From Epiperipatus broadwayi (lineage: Eukaryota; Onychophora; Udeonychophora; Euonychophora; Peripatidae), in NCBI GenBank assembly GCA_028023455.1, contig JAQFVV010012536.1, positions 886,001 through 950,000 on the forward strand: a stretch of 64,000 nucleotides of DNA, in the 5' to 3' direction. Shown here piece after piece: positions 22,681-34,470 of the stretch. How positions within the stretch are numbered: the first letter of the stretch is position 1; the number at the start of each line of letters is the position of its first letter. The notes beneath the pieces were generated by a model, which worked only from the letters and a program-made list of their open reading frames with translations, searched no databases and was not told the origin of the DNA. Both the position numbers and the translations under genes were made by a program.

Positions 22681-22870
22681 GAAATAAATATTTGGATAAG
22701 CCTCATATTTTGAATATTGAACTACTTCAAGTTGAATCTCATTTCTCATCTCACACTCAACACATTACTGTTTGAGATCTAATGATTTTTCTTTCAAAAG
22801 TTAACCATTACAATGCAGATACTAGTTCTTCAAAATATTGGTATGTAATAAAAAAATAACATATGGTTTA

Positions 22871-23759
22871 ATCCAAAAAAAATAATTTATATATATCTGT
22901 TGTATACATAAATTTTTATTTAAAAATTATTTACTAGGAAATTAGTTATTCATTTTACAAATATTTAATGCAATATTTAGATGCTGAAAGATTATTAGTT
23001 GGTGTGTGTGTATGAAAGATAATTAGATGGTGGGTATTAAATTGATTTGGATAACAATAAAGTGGACAATGCATGACATGAAAATCTTGGTATTTCAAAA
23101 ATGCTATGAGGATCATAAAGCAATAAAAAGATGAGAGAAAAAGACATATTTTAAAAGTTTTTATTATTATTGTTATTACTAATATTAGGCTTGCTTGCTG
23201 ATATGTTTTTGTTAGTGAAAACCAATTCTATTTTTTTTTTGTTTGCTAATATTACTAAATTCAAGATAAAGAGAATCTTTATAATACACAAACAAACAAG
23301 GAGTGTATCAAAATGTATATTTAAGAGAGAAAACCATAAGAACAATGACCTATCTAAATCTCTGAGGATAGCAGCATCAATATCAAGGTATTTCCAAGAA
23401 CTGTCACTTTGTATTCTATATTGAACATGACTATTTGGAAAAAAAAATAAGCATTTAAATAATAAACTAAACAAGCTTGAGATTATTTTGTTACTCAAAG
23501 CAACACTTTTTGGCAAGGTTTCTATTATTCATCTTCTCATCAAAATCACTGGGGAAAACAAGAATTGAAAATAGTATTGGACTTTATCTAATGAAAACAC
23601 ATCATTATTAATATATATTTTTTGTGTGTTTTAATTTTTTTTTCCTTAGTGTTTTCCATCAAAATTGTAGAAAATGGAAAACAGGTATTTAATTTAACAT
23701 TTAATTAACCAGTTCATTTATCCAGGCAGTGGAACAGCATTTGAGATTTCTAAACGTAA
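22871..23759. other. AT-rich spacer, nothing recognised
   Basis: No repeat with a second copy in the window and no coding motifs were noticed. The overlapping open frames on both strands around 23151-23516 have no recognisable domains and look like chance frames. Confidence 0.5.
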
Positions 23760-24610
23760 AATTTGCATTTTTCTCCCCCTGCTGAAAATTTCACAAAGCT
23801 TGTTTCATTTATGACATTAAAATTCATGTATATTTTCAAATATTTTAAATACAAAAAAATTCAAAAGATGTTGGGAAAATTGAATATGTGGTTGGTCAAA
23901 GCATACCAAGCTCCACAGATGATGGGTGACCATTATATATTTCACGCTTTCAAACTTTGTGATATTATTTTGAGAAAATATTACAATCATTAAGAAAATA
24001 TTACAATGGACTAAAAACTTGATTTTTTGAAAAGTTTATAATTTTATTTGTATCATAAATTGTGTAATAATTATTAAAAATCAAACATAAATATTATTAC
24101 ATATATATCTTTTACATAAATGTTTTATTTTAAATATAAAAGAATATATTCTTCTAAATATTGTTACTCTAAAAATTACAGTCATGGGAAACACAGCTGT
24201 CTAGAAATGAGATCATTCAGAAGATTGTTATAATATTTAGTGATATAAAAATTATGAAAATTTTTAAAACTTTTAAAGCATAAATTGATAGATTTAGTAG
24301 TTTTTAAAAATAATTCATTCAAATTTTTAAAACAAAGATTAAACAAAGATTTCAACCATATTGCAAATTAAATCAACATCTAAAATTTGATGATGTGACA
24401 GCATTTTGTTTTGATTAAAATCTAATTTTTAAAATAATTCTGAAAACCAAATGTCATTTTTAAAAATTTATTTAATTTCTAAACAAAAATATCTATCAAA
24501 TGAGGTTAAATTTATTACATTCTGATAAATAATAATGAGTTAATATCAAAATAAAAGTTGAAAGCTTAAATCTAATGAGAACAAAAAAAATCTGTCAGAA
24601 TATTAACAGA
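23760..24610 (+). repeat. Interspersed repeat family A, copy 1 (about 850 bp)
   Basis: Colinear with 52740-53600 (plus) and 59500-60372 (minus). Shared landmarks: CTGCTGAAA near the start, TATTTTAAATACAAAAAA, GATGATGG-type/CCATTATATATTT, a GTAATAATTATTAAAAAT block, GCATAAATTGATAGATTTAGT, CATTTTGTTTTGA, and ATTTCTAAACAAAAATATC. No coding frame is conserved between copies. Element type unknown; no terminal repeats or tail were identified. Confidence 0.7.
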
Positions 24611-24877
24611 AAAATTATGCTGCTAATGTACACTTATAGCTAACATATTTTGAAATTTCTTTATTAGAATTAATAGGTTAATTTAAAAATGCATAAATTT
24701 CTTATCAAACAAAAACTATCTAATTTATAAGGTTGTTATTATGATTAGTTGTGTTGAACTCATAATGATTTATGTAATTGTTCAAAATATGTTTCAAAGT
24801 TGAATGAGTTTTGCAGTCATTGTTCTTGTAATTACAAATGGTAATGTAGAATTTTATAGACTTAGAGAAAGTCATTA

Positions 24878-24941
<64 letters not shown>

Positions 24942-25121
24942 CAGGTTCATCCATGTTAAAAACTTTTAATATTAATATATTGACATTTTGACTTGGTCAC
25001 ACAAGCCATCCACAGAGTTATAAAAGGTAGAAAGATGGTTGTAAAGGCGCTACAATCACTGATTTGAATAAAATGTTAAAATTCAACCAATAGCAAAAAA
25101 TGTTAAATTTAGGAATGTTTT
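24611..25121. other. Spacer with (AT)n tract and likely Penelope 3' UTR
   Basis: (TA)n runs from about 24880 to 24939. 24960-25121 lies directly downstream (minus sense) of the Penelope endonuclease stop and is probably its 3' UTR. Nothing else is recognised. Confidence 0.5.
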
Positions 25122-25527
25122 TTAAAAAAAATATTTCCAAATAGGAGGAAGTTTGCATGTATCATCTCGCTTATTGATACAATCTGGCCTTTTAAGTATC
25201 TCAATGGCTTCTCTAATTCTTGCATTGGTAGAGATTATCACATCTGGATATGATCCTGATACTAGAAAAATCAATTTTATGACCTGAATCTATAGTATGG
25301 AGTGAGAGTGCTGATGATGATGAGTGTTGTTTAACTGCATTAGCATGCTCATCTCTCCTAACACTGATGCGATGATTACTCATACCTATGTAAGAAGCTT
25401 TACAATTTTTACATGAGATTTGATAGACACCATGAGATTCAAGAGGGATTGAATCCTTAGGCTTGGTTATTATATTGCTGATCCTTTGATGAGCAGAAAA
25501 TGCTGTATCTATATTATAGCATTTCAA
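25122..25527 (-). pseudogene. GIY-YIG endonuclease domain of the Penelope-like element
   Basis: The frame 25527-25213 shows GVYQISCKNCKASYIG, the GIY...YIG signature with the CxxC insertion seen in Penelope endonucleases, then RISVRRDEHANAV (catalytic Arg and His region) and HTIDSGHKIDFSSIRI. A frameshift near 25240 moves to a frame reading ARIREAIEILKRPDC (conserved Glu) and LPPIWKYF before the stop. It would make the nick that primes cDNA synthesis. It is separated from RT by about 90 bp with a frame change. Confidence 0.85.
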
Positions 25528-25615
25528 TATATGTCCGATACTGTCTGTAGTTACTTTTACATATGGAACACAAATCCTAATAGCTGATTTATCATCTTTT
25601 TGTTTCCTATTTTGT

Positions 25616-26960
25616 CTATTTTGGGCTTGAAATAAGGCTTTTTTTTATAAATTTGTAATTATAACTATTTGCTAATAAAACACTATTAATATGATTTATT
25701 TCTTCTTTCAGATGTGTCTCATCTGAAAGGTTAATTGCTCTATTTAAAAGAGTTTTGGTTACAGAAACTATCTGAGTTGGGTGATGATGAGAATGAAAAT
25801 GCAAATATCTGTCTGTGTGTGTATCCTTTTTGTAAATAGAAAAAGATAAACTATTTAGTGTTCTGGTGACTAGAACATCAAGAAAAGGGAGTTTTCCATC
25901 AGACTCTGTCTCCATTGTAAATTTAATATGAGGATGCATATTATTTAAATGTAAGAAAAAATCATCTAATTTATTTTTTCCATGTTGCCATATGACAAAA
26001 GTGTCATCTATGTATCTGAGCCAAATGAGAGGTTTTAAAGATGATGATTCTAAAGCAGGAGTTTCTATATATTCCATGAATAAATCAGCTATTACTCCTG
26101 AGATAGGTGAGCCCATAGGAGTACCAAAAACTTGTCTGTAATGCTGTCCATTGTATACAAAATATGTATTTAAGAGACAATGTTTAATTAAAGCTATAAT
26201 ATGGTCTGGTAAATTGCAACGTTGTGAGATTATATTTAAAGCTTCATCAATTGGAATGTTTGTAAACAAAGACATGACATCAAAACTGACCAGAATGTCA
26301 TTAGCATTAATTTTTAAACTTTTTAAAACAGAAATAAAATGAAGAGTTTTTAATATATGATTTAATAGATGGGATTGTAGGTTTAATGAAATCCGATAAG
26401 TATCTGGCTAAAATATGAGTTGGAGAACCTATTGCACTTACTATTGGATGAAGGGGGATATCTGGTTTGTGAATTTTTGGAAGTCCATAAAATTTTGGAC
26501 AGACACAAGATTTTTCACGAGGGATTATTTTATTTTTTATCTCTGTTTCAATAGGTGATTTATTAATAATAGCTTTTGTTGTTGTTTCCAAATACGTAGT
26601 ATGATCTCTTTTTGATAGTTTATAAGTTTTATCATTAAGCAGATCTAAAATTTTATTATGGTAAATGTCACGATCCATTACAACTGTGGCATTACCTTTG
26701 TCAGCTGGAAGTACAACAATTGATTTGTCCGATTTTATATTATTTAATGCTTGTCTTTCTTTCTTTGAAATATTATTTTTAGGAAGCTTAGCTTTTTTAA
26801 AAATATTACAAAACTCAGCTCTAGCCAAATCAGCTGATGTAGAATCAATTTTATCAAGAGCTGATTCAACATTATAAACAATTTTCTGAAAAGGTATCCA
26901 GGAAGGTGTTAAAGCAAAATTGAAACCTTTTTCTAAAACCGAAATTTCATCTGTATTCAA
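25616..26960 (-). pseudogene. Penelope-like reverse transcriptase, one frameshift
   Basis: Part 1 (26960-26307) begins EISVLEKGFNFALTPSW, a conserved block in front of Penelope RTs, followed by SIVVLPADKGNATVVMD (the typical ADKG motif) and PKFYGLPKIHKP. Part 2 includes VSFDVMSLFTNIP (motif A Asp), GTPMGSPISGVIADLFME (motif B), WLRYIDDTFVIW (catalytic YIDD) and LPFLDVLVTR. A one-base shift near 26335 separates the parts. All RT catalytic residues are intact. Met 26960 follows open frame with no clear upstream start, so the true N-terminus is missing. Confidence 0.88.
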
Positions 26961-26970
26961 TGTTAAAAAA

Positions 26971-29900
26971 AAATTACTTTAAAAAAATCATATTAAATTA
27001 TTTATTTTTTAAATGTAATACAGATTCTTAATTACATTGTAGACTGATTATTAAGTTTCATTAATTCATACAATACTGTGTAGATTTGGAGCCACAAAAT
27101 CATGATTAAGTTAAGTCAAATCCCATTTACTTATAGTTATAATTTGGCTGCCCAAAAATCCATGAGATGATAACAAGAGGAACTAATCCTGCTATTTACT
27201 GTTACAATTTTGATGCCTCAGTTCATAGGCGTATAAAATAACAAAGCCTCTCTCTCTCTTCATTACATACACTTACTATATATATATTTATTTATTTAAA
27301 TGCTTTAGTCTCTATATAAGATCCAGATATTACAATTAAATGCTATAAGAGTTCACAGTTTACTATTTTCATTGATCATCATCTATTAATACCTGACTGT
27401 TTTTCTAAAATAAAAATATAACAGCCATTTCCATTTTAAAATATTTCAAAAATAACAACTTTTAAAAATTATTAATATTGTACCAGTCGAAATTGTATGT
27501 TAACTCAACACGATTCACAGCCTGGGTAAAAGTACCTTGAATCCAACCATACATGAGATCAAAGATAAAGAATACTCATGGATTCTGCTCTGTTTACCCA
27601 CTCTCTAAATCTGCAAACTAATTAACAACATTTTTGAGGCAGGCAATTAATCTTTCTACATTCTGTCCCACTAGCATCAACGGTAAAGCATGGATCTCAA
27701 TTAACTCGTATGCGTAACTCTAATTATTAATTTTAATTAGACTATCTATTTATTTAAATATAAAATGGTATGTGTGTGACCTTGAGTCATCAGATAGCAG
27801 CACAATAATTAATTAGAAAATACTAATTTTAGAATGAATAAATAGAGACGAACACAGGTAGCTTAAATTCACAGATATATTTAATAAAACATTTTGTTAA
27901 TTTATCTAATGTCTCTGATTTGATTTCATAAAATTATTTAATACAAGTTTCTATACAGTCATTTATTATGCCTCTGGCAAGAGAGTGATATAGTTTATAT
28001 GCCAATCTAACAAATGTAAACGCTTATTGATTTGTGGATACGCCCACCCAAGTCTGAGATATAGGAACGGATATTTTTAAAGAGCTATTTTAAACATAAT
28101 TTTCTTACGATTGATTTTATTTTAAAAGTGAAAAGATTAACTCAAACTATAGGGATTGGTGTTGGAGAGAGTGACACATTTAAAATATAAATGAATCACG
28201 ATATTCACAATCAAATATTTCGAGATTTAAAATACATAAATTAATCAGATCATAGTCAATCCACCATAATGTGCTCAGACAAAGGAAAGTTAACAAATCC
28301 CAGTATTTGATAATATATCACTGGTATAGACTCAATTCACCTTCCCCCATTTTCGTGACGCCAAGAAATAAAGAATAGTCTGTGCCATTGGCAAACCTAA
28401 AATATTTCAGGTGAAAGAAATGAAAATTGCCAAGGAATGAGCTTAGCTTTCCCTGATTCTTCCCATTTTAGCTTTCATATCCTGACAAGAAAATTGAGGC
28501 CAGTGAAATTATCACGTGGTCTAATTATGATCTAGCAGACACAAAGAACAAAAGACAAGTAATTAAGCAAAATACCAGCAAGGCAAAATATGAGTACTGG
28601 AGAATATATTTTAGCATTTAAATATATAATTGTGTCTGAGCTATACAGATTACATAAATACATACGGACTGATCAAGACCAGACAAACAAGAAGAAAATA
28701 AGTATTAATTATTATTACGAATATTTGTAATGAGCGACACATATCTCCCTTCAACACAAAATCCCATAACATTTCAAATGATATTCTATTTCTCTCTTAT
28801 TATTTAACATGAATATAATTTATAAACCCCTTTCCTTTCACTCTTTAAAAATGAAATAATTTAAACTAAATAAACTCTCATACTTGAATCTAACATCTCC
28901 CCACAGCTAAACCATGTAGTATAAATATAAAAAAGACACATAATAATATAAAATGGTTTCATCTTGACAAAACAAAGGTTGCTCCAAAATCTTCAGAGTT
29001 AGGGAGTTATTTATTTTTATTTACCAACAAACATTGGTCAGGAAATAGGCAACAAAATATTTATTCCGATAAGCTTTTGTCGAGATGGAACAAATTTGAC
29101 ATATATTCATTTCATTTAAGTAATTAATAATATTTTCTAAACCGCAATTAGAAAGAAGTTTAGCATTAAGAATAGGCATAATTTTAAAACAGAAAGAGAG
29201 CAAAGATATTAGATTTTAAGTAGTAGCAAGTGTAGTTTACAGACTATTCTATTAAATATTTTATATTACATTTAAATTACATTATGGGGATTACATTTTA
29301 GAAGATATTAAAATTTAGCAGGGTTTACATCATTTCATCACTGGAGTTTAGAAGAATAAATTAGGCGGTTAGAAATTACAAATTGGAAATATATTACCTA
29401 ATTTATTATGAGACCAAGTGGAAGTTAGAATCCCATGATGAAAAATGAATTTCCACACAGGCATAGCTAGCTATGAATTGAATAAAACAGTTCAACAGTT
29501 CAGCAGTTCATTTTGATGAAATTTTTTCTGGCATGAGGTATGGGATGATCATCTTTGGTACATGGGAGATGGGCATGTTAAAACCCATCTACCTAACTAT
29601 CATGCTTCCAGACATTTATTAAAAATTTTACTGACCTAGATTTGCCGGGCAATTGCTGACAAAACTTGGGACTGGACAGGCTTCTTTGGCTATTTATAGT
29701 TTTTTTTAACTGTTTTTGGGAAATTGCCTTTTTCATATGCTCCAGGCTAAGTGACAATACTAGAATACTTAAAGTATATTGGTATTGTATTCTTGAGATC
29801 AACTTTCCGATAAACCCAATGATTTAATTGTTTCAAATCTATTTTTAATTTAATGTAGATTTGCAGAATTTATATTTCAAATTATCTTTTCCATTTTAAT

Positions 29901-30083
29901 TTTACTTTAATTAGAAAATCCATTACTATTTCGTTAATGGATTTTCTTTTGTTTGACGTAAAAGAATGTTAGTAAGGTTTATCATGAAAGCAAATCTCCA
30001 GAATAAAATACTTAAAAAAATATCATATTAAAAATTTATATATTGATTTTTATAAAAGTTTCCATCTGTAATTCTATATATAT
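26971..30083. other. Unassigned AT-rich region
   Basis: No domain or complete gene recognised. It contains the direct repeat partner of 21222-21370 (about 27325-27480), some GC-richer unique sequence (27480-27720, 28340-28500), and a perfect hairpin AGAAAATCCATTA...TAATGGATTTTCT at about 29913-29946 shortly before the solo LTR. Short frames at 29021-29203 and 29593-29802 have no motifs. Confidence 0.5.
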
Positions 30084-33000
30084 TGTAACCTAATTAAATG
30101 AATCAAATAGATATTATTATCTGAGTAAAGGAGTCCCTAAAATGATCATAATATTTAAAAGAAATAAGTAAATTATTAACAAATTATTATCAATAAGTAT
30201 TATATGGAAATCTATTATGGAAATCACGTGAAGTGAGTACACTAGTAATTCAATAAAATATAACTCAGGTATACAGGCAGTAGGTTTTATCCACTTTCAT
30301 TTCTTGGTTTGATGTTAAGTGCATGTTTAAACAAATACTAAGTGAATATGGTCTAGCAGGGCGCCACTAGATTATCTGAATCTAGACACGGTTATATCTA
30401 ATAACCTTTTACATGTACCGGGTTTGAATCCCTTTTTGGTACTTTATTTCTAATAAAAAATGAGAGATTTTGCTTTTTGAGCCATATCACTATACGCACT
30501 AATATTTAGGTAAAAGTAAAACATCTTTAAACCAAAGTGGAGTTCATTGAACATAAATCATTTCTCAGATCTTAACATAACAAATGTGTTTCAATATTTT
30601 TATAAGTTCACTAGCTCAGATTATATATAACTAATTTAGGATGGCAATTCACTCATCCTTGCATGAAATAGATGATGGGATGTGGTTAGAATAATACTAA
30701 GAGATCACTAAATATTATAAAATCAATATTTATTTATGGCCTTTAAACAGTTAAACAGCTCATTAATTAAAACATTGATGACGATGATGATGATGATCAT
30801 AATAACAATAATGACAAGGGTTTCAACTACAGCTCTAGGACTAAGCCTAAACATAAAACTAATTTTTATAAAGAAATTCCTAATTATTGCTTAATTTTAG
30901 CATATTTACTTATATCTTAAATAACTAATATTCAACCATAGATGATGATGAATAATCACACTTAACCAAGACTACACTTAATGAAATATATACGCCTCGT
31001 TTAATAAAACAAACTAATATTTATTACTACATTTCTAACATATACATAAAAATTTCTAGATAAATATGAAAATTGACATGAATAATAATAATAATAATTG
31101 GTTATATAACAATCCTCAGATTAATTTTAAGTTCTTCCCCCTTTCCCTTCAAATGTATTTGTATTAAGTTGGATGTCACATTGACCATGATTTTCACTCC
31201 ATGAGAAAAGTATTTCAGAAAAAAAAATATTATCTGCTCATTAGCACACATACTTTAAAAATCCAACATGTAAATAGAATGTAAAAATGTTAGTAGAATT
31301 GAAAGAGCAAGTTTTAGAAACAAGTTTTAAATTATTTTCTCCCTCCTCTCTTCTAAGCGCTGAAATCTATACTTAACTTGAAACAAAATAATCTAATATT
31401 CTAATACTACTCATTATTTCACATTTACTCCCAATTATACACATATAAAAATATTATTATGTATGTGCGTGTTTTATCCCATAATAACAAAATATTATTA
31501 AAAACCAAAATAATAACAATATATCAGTTAAAACTAAAATCATAACACCATAAAAAAAAAATTGTTTTACACATTAATATTGTAAAATTAATAAACAAAT
31601 AATTTTCATACTTTCAAGGTCATTTATGAAGCTCAAAGTTATTATTAGTAAGATATTCTTGTTTTTAATTGATCTGAATAGTCTTTAAAAGTTCTTTAAA
31701 TAAAATATACCACTTTATTGCTAAAATGTTTATTAAGACTGATATCACAAAGAAAATAGATATAAAAAGTCATATTACCGATCTTTTGTTTGTGGCGAAT
31801 TTCCAAGGGTTCAAACTTGTCTTGTATAATGTTTATATTTCGGCAGCTACCATTTCCGTTTTACTGGGAACAATCTCTTTCTTGAGGTGTATAACTATTT
31901 GATGATGATGACTCTATTGAGGCTATTTGCTTTAGTGGATAATTTGGAAATCATTATATTAATTTTTCTTCTCTTCCTGTCAAGCAGGTGGATGAAATAC
32001 AGCAGTTGTTTTCACATTTGTAAATTTTCTTGAGTTTAAAATCAGTTGTTGTAACAATTAATTGGACTTGATGATTAATATGTATCAGTAGATTAATTCA
32101 TCTTCTTTGAATGCAGGTGAATGCTTTCTTCCTTCTATTAAAACATCTTATTTCTCTGGTCAGTTGAAAGGTGTAGAATATTATTTAGACACATCTTTTC
32201 TTTCCTATGTGATGTGCAGCTTCCCCAGATGGTCCGGCAAATGGAACATACATATAATTTTTCTAGCCTGCCATTTCTTATATTTTCAACATTCAAATTT
32301 GATAGTTTAATAATCTAAATCAATCACAATAATATAATAATTCAAGACAGCTTTTTATATCCAATTTTTAGCTAACTTAACCAATCAGAGATAGCATCAC
32401 TTGCTATTTTTGGACAAATTTGTTTTAATTAGATCTCTAATTTATTTTCAACTAAATGATTTTTCAACTGAAAAGTTTAATCCTTTTTTCCAGACACTTT
32501 TGTTTTAAAAAAAAAATAGACTCAATTCTTATTTCCTTTCTTTTGTTTTTTCTTTTTCTTTTTAACATCCAGGTAACACTTCAAATCTTTGAGCTTCCTT
32601 CTTTAGATCTTGATAAGGCAATTTCAAAAATTTAGAGCTCTGACCCATTATAAGTTTCCAAAGTGAAACAATCATTTACAAAAAAAAATTGCTACAAAGA
32701 TCGATATCTGATTAAACAGATTTCCTCTTTTAACAAAAAAAATTGTACAAAAAAAAAATAATTTGACAGATTTAATACTTCCTTTTCTTTCAATATTTAG
32801 GAAATGTAAAATTTTTGTATGTAATGTACACACATCCTTCATTCTTTCAAATCATTCATAAACTAACCTTAAATAATATAATTGCTAGCTTAGTAATTAT
32901 AACCCAATTATTTAATTAAATCTGTAACTTTTAAATCCCACTTATAATTAAAGAAAAGCAAAATAAAAGTATAGAATAAAATATTAGAATTGATCAAGCA

Positions 33001-33361
33001 TAGGTTAGTTTTAAAGAAAGTTAAAATGTTTAATATTTGAAATATAAAACAATTAAATAATTTACACATACATTGCCTATATGTATGCTTTATAACTTTG
33101 CTTTTTAACAGAAAATTTAAATATTAAATAGTTTAAATGTGTGTATTACCTTTCTATCAACACACAAACAAGTAAAGCATGTAATTGTTGACCCATTCTT
33201 TCTCTGTTTAAAGCTTTTAGAACTGGACCTTGTAGGGTTTGAACTTGGATGCCCTACAGCTTCTTTTATGGTTATATAAAATTGTGATGATGATTTTGTT
33301 TTACACTTTCTTACATGCACATTACTATAAATTTAGCTAGTGACTAAATTGTAATGGCACA
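30084..33361 (-). repeat. Solo LTR of the gypsy family, inverted relative to the 14-17 kb LTR
   Basis: On the minus strand it starts TGTGCCATTACAATTTAG (33361 downwards) and ends TTAGGTTACA at 30084. Flanking 4-mers match: ATAT at 30080-30083 and ATAT at 33362-33365, consistent with a Ty3/gypsy target duplication, though the AT-rich context weakens this. No polypurine tract or internal region lies outside either end, so this is a solo LTR left by LTR-LTR recombination or a truncated copy. Length 3278 bp, close to the 3321 bp of the other copy, with indels and numerous substitutions, so the two are not recent twins. It contains the tRNA-like segment (30210-30440) and the TATA-like box (32351-32362). 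Confidence 0.78.
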
Positions 33362-33952
33362 ATATGTATTTGCATATATATATATTTATCTGGGCCCCTC
33401 TATTATTTATAATAAAAATTTAAATAGAAAATTAATACTTTAAAAATTTATTTACTGGCCTAAAATTTAAATGTAGATAAAATGGCAGATAGAAAGTTTT
33501 ACAAACATCATAACATGCGTGGATCAGGTTTGATCCTTGTCTAGTAATCTAGAAAGACGTGAAGCATGGATCTGGCCTACAGATCCATCTGCTTCAATAT
33601 ATATATATATATATATATATAATGGTTTAATTAACATTATATTTCATTATGATTACTATTTTGTTTTAATTAACAGACATTTTATTTATATTTCTTTAAG
33701 CTGAAATATCTGTAGATATATATTTCTTTGAATAAAGGTTTTTTTACAATTAAGATGCTAAGATAATTATCTGCTTATATTTCTTCATTAGTTGGTTATA
33801 TAGAGAATAGCTCCAAGAATGAATATAAAAGAAAATAATCATAAAATTATATAATTAAACAAGGAACTGGATGCAAACAATTTTTTTTAAAATTGCAGAC
33901 AAATGAGAGCAATAGTGTTTATTAGTCAAAATATAAATTTAGATGTTTTCTA
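33362..33952. other. AT-rich spacer
   Basis: Holds (TA)n at about 33597-33620 and a short inverted pair AGCATGGATCTG/CAGATCCATCTGC near 33570-33595. Nothing else is recognised. Confidence 0.5.
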
Positions 33953-34153
33953 ACAGTAACTAATTTTTTATTTAAAATTGTTTGATAGTTTTTATTTTAA
34001 AACAATTGTTTTTTTTTTTTAAAAGCTAAAGAAAAAAACTCACATCATTATTTAAAACAATGATGTGAGTTCTCTTTTTTAATTTTTTTTTTAAAACAAT
34101 TATTTTAAAATAAAAACTATCAAACAATTTTAAATAAAAAACTTAGTTACTGA
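33953..34153. repeat. 200-bp hairpin element (MITE-like)
   Basis: The outer arms CAGTAACTAATTTTTTATT and AATAAAAAACTTAGTTACTG pair, as do TTGTTTGATAGTTTTTATTT and its complement, down to an inner perfect stem CTCACATCAT...ATGATGTGAG with an 11-base loop. Almost the whole unit is self-complementary. No second copy was seen in the window. Confidence 0.7.
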
Positions 34154-34470
34154 TTCATTATACACCCTCAATATGGTATATACATTAATAGTTTAAAATA
34201 GTTTTAAAATGTTATTAAATTAATGTGATGTAATGTGATATGGCTACTCCTTTATCAATGTAAGAAATCTCTCAACCGCTATGCCCAGAGAAACCTTTTA
34301 GCTGCCTTATCTTTCCTTTTAATACCCCATCTTATCATTGCTTTTCATTCCTCACCTTATTTTCCCTTTTCATCCCCAGCCTAAGTTTTTCCCATATTAT
34401 TCTTTATCCTGTTCCATTCCATTTCCACATCATCTTTGTCCACACTATGGCCTTTACATCTATATCCCCC

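Larger units (their letters stand above)
21966..22870. mobile_element. Two Penelope-like 3' ends fused head to head (inverted repeat of about 450 bp arms)
   Basis: The minus-strand arm (about 22450 to 21966) and plus-strand arm (about 22462 to 22870) are inverted copies of one sequence. Both encode the same C-terminal piece, SDFDNAKILSN or FDNAKILDN, LERYDL, TMRESIEILKR, then a Cys-containing IPAMC/IPAMW-x-PL. This resembles the end of the GIY-YIG endonuclease of Penelope-like elements; the nearby element at 25.1-27.0 kb has the equivalent IREAIEILKRPDCINKRDD. Both arms continue into the same 3' UTR (TTAACTTTTGAAAGAAAA and its complement) and to matching outer sequence (GTTAAACCGTGTGTTATT against GATTAAACCATATGTTATT). 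5'-truncated inverted copies are a known habit of Penelope elements. Confidence 0.7.
25122..26970 (-). mobile_element. Penelope-like element with RT and GIY-YIG endonuclease, 5' truncated
   Basis: Minus-strand order: RT N-terminal part (26960-26307), RT core (about 26340-25616), linker, GIY-YIG domain (25527-25213) and C-terminus ending at a TAA at 25122-25124. This gene order and the GIY-YIG nuclease define endonuclease-positive Penelope-like retroelements, distinct from LINEs and LTR elements. Three or so frameshifts break the frame (near 26335, 25610 and 25240). The element seems 5' truncated near 26970, where coding similarity stops in a T-rich/A-rich stretch. Confidence 0.85.

Noticed and set aside
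23151-23516. Overlapping hydrophobic frames on both strands
   Set aside because: No domain and AT-driven composition on both strands; chance frames.
14262-33361. A single 19-kb Maverick/Polinton-like or foldback transposon bounded by the 3.3-kb inverted repeats
   Set aside because: No integrase, polymerase B, capsid or ATPase typical of such elements lies between the arms, and the left arm begins exactly at a gypsy polypurine tract, so LTRs explain it better.
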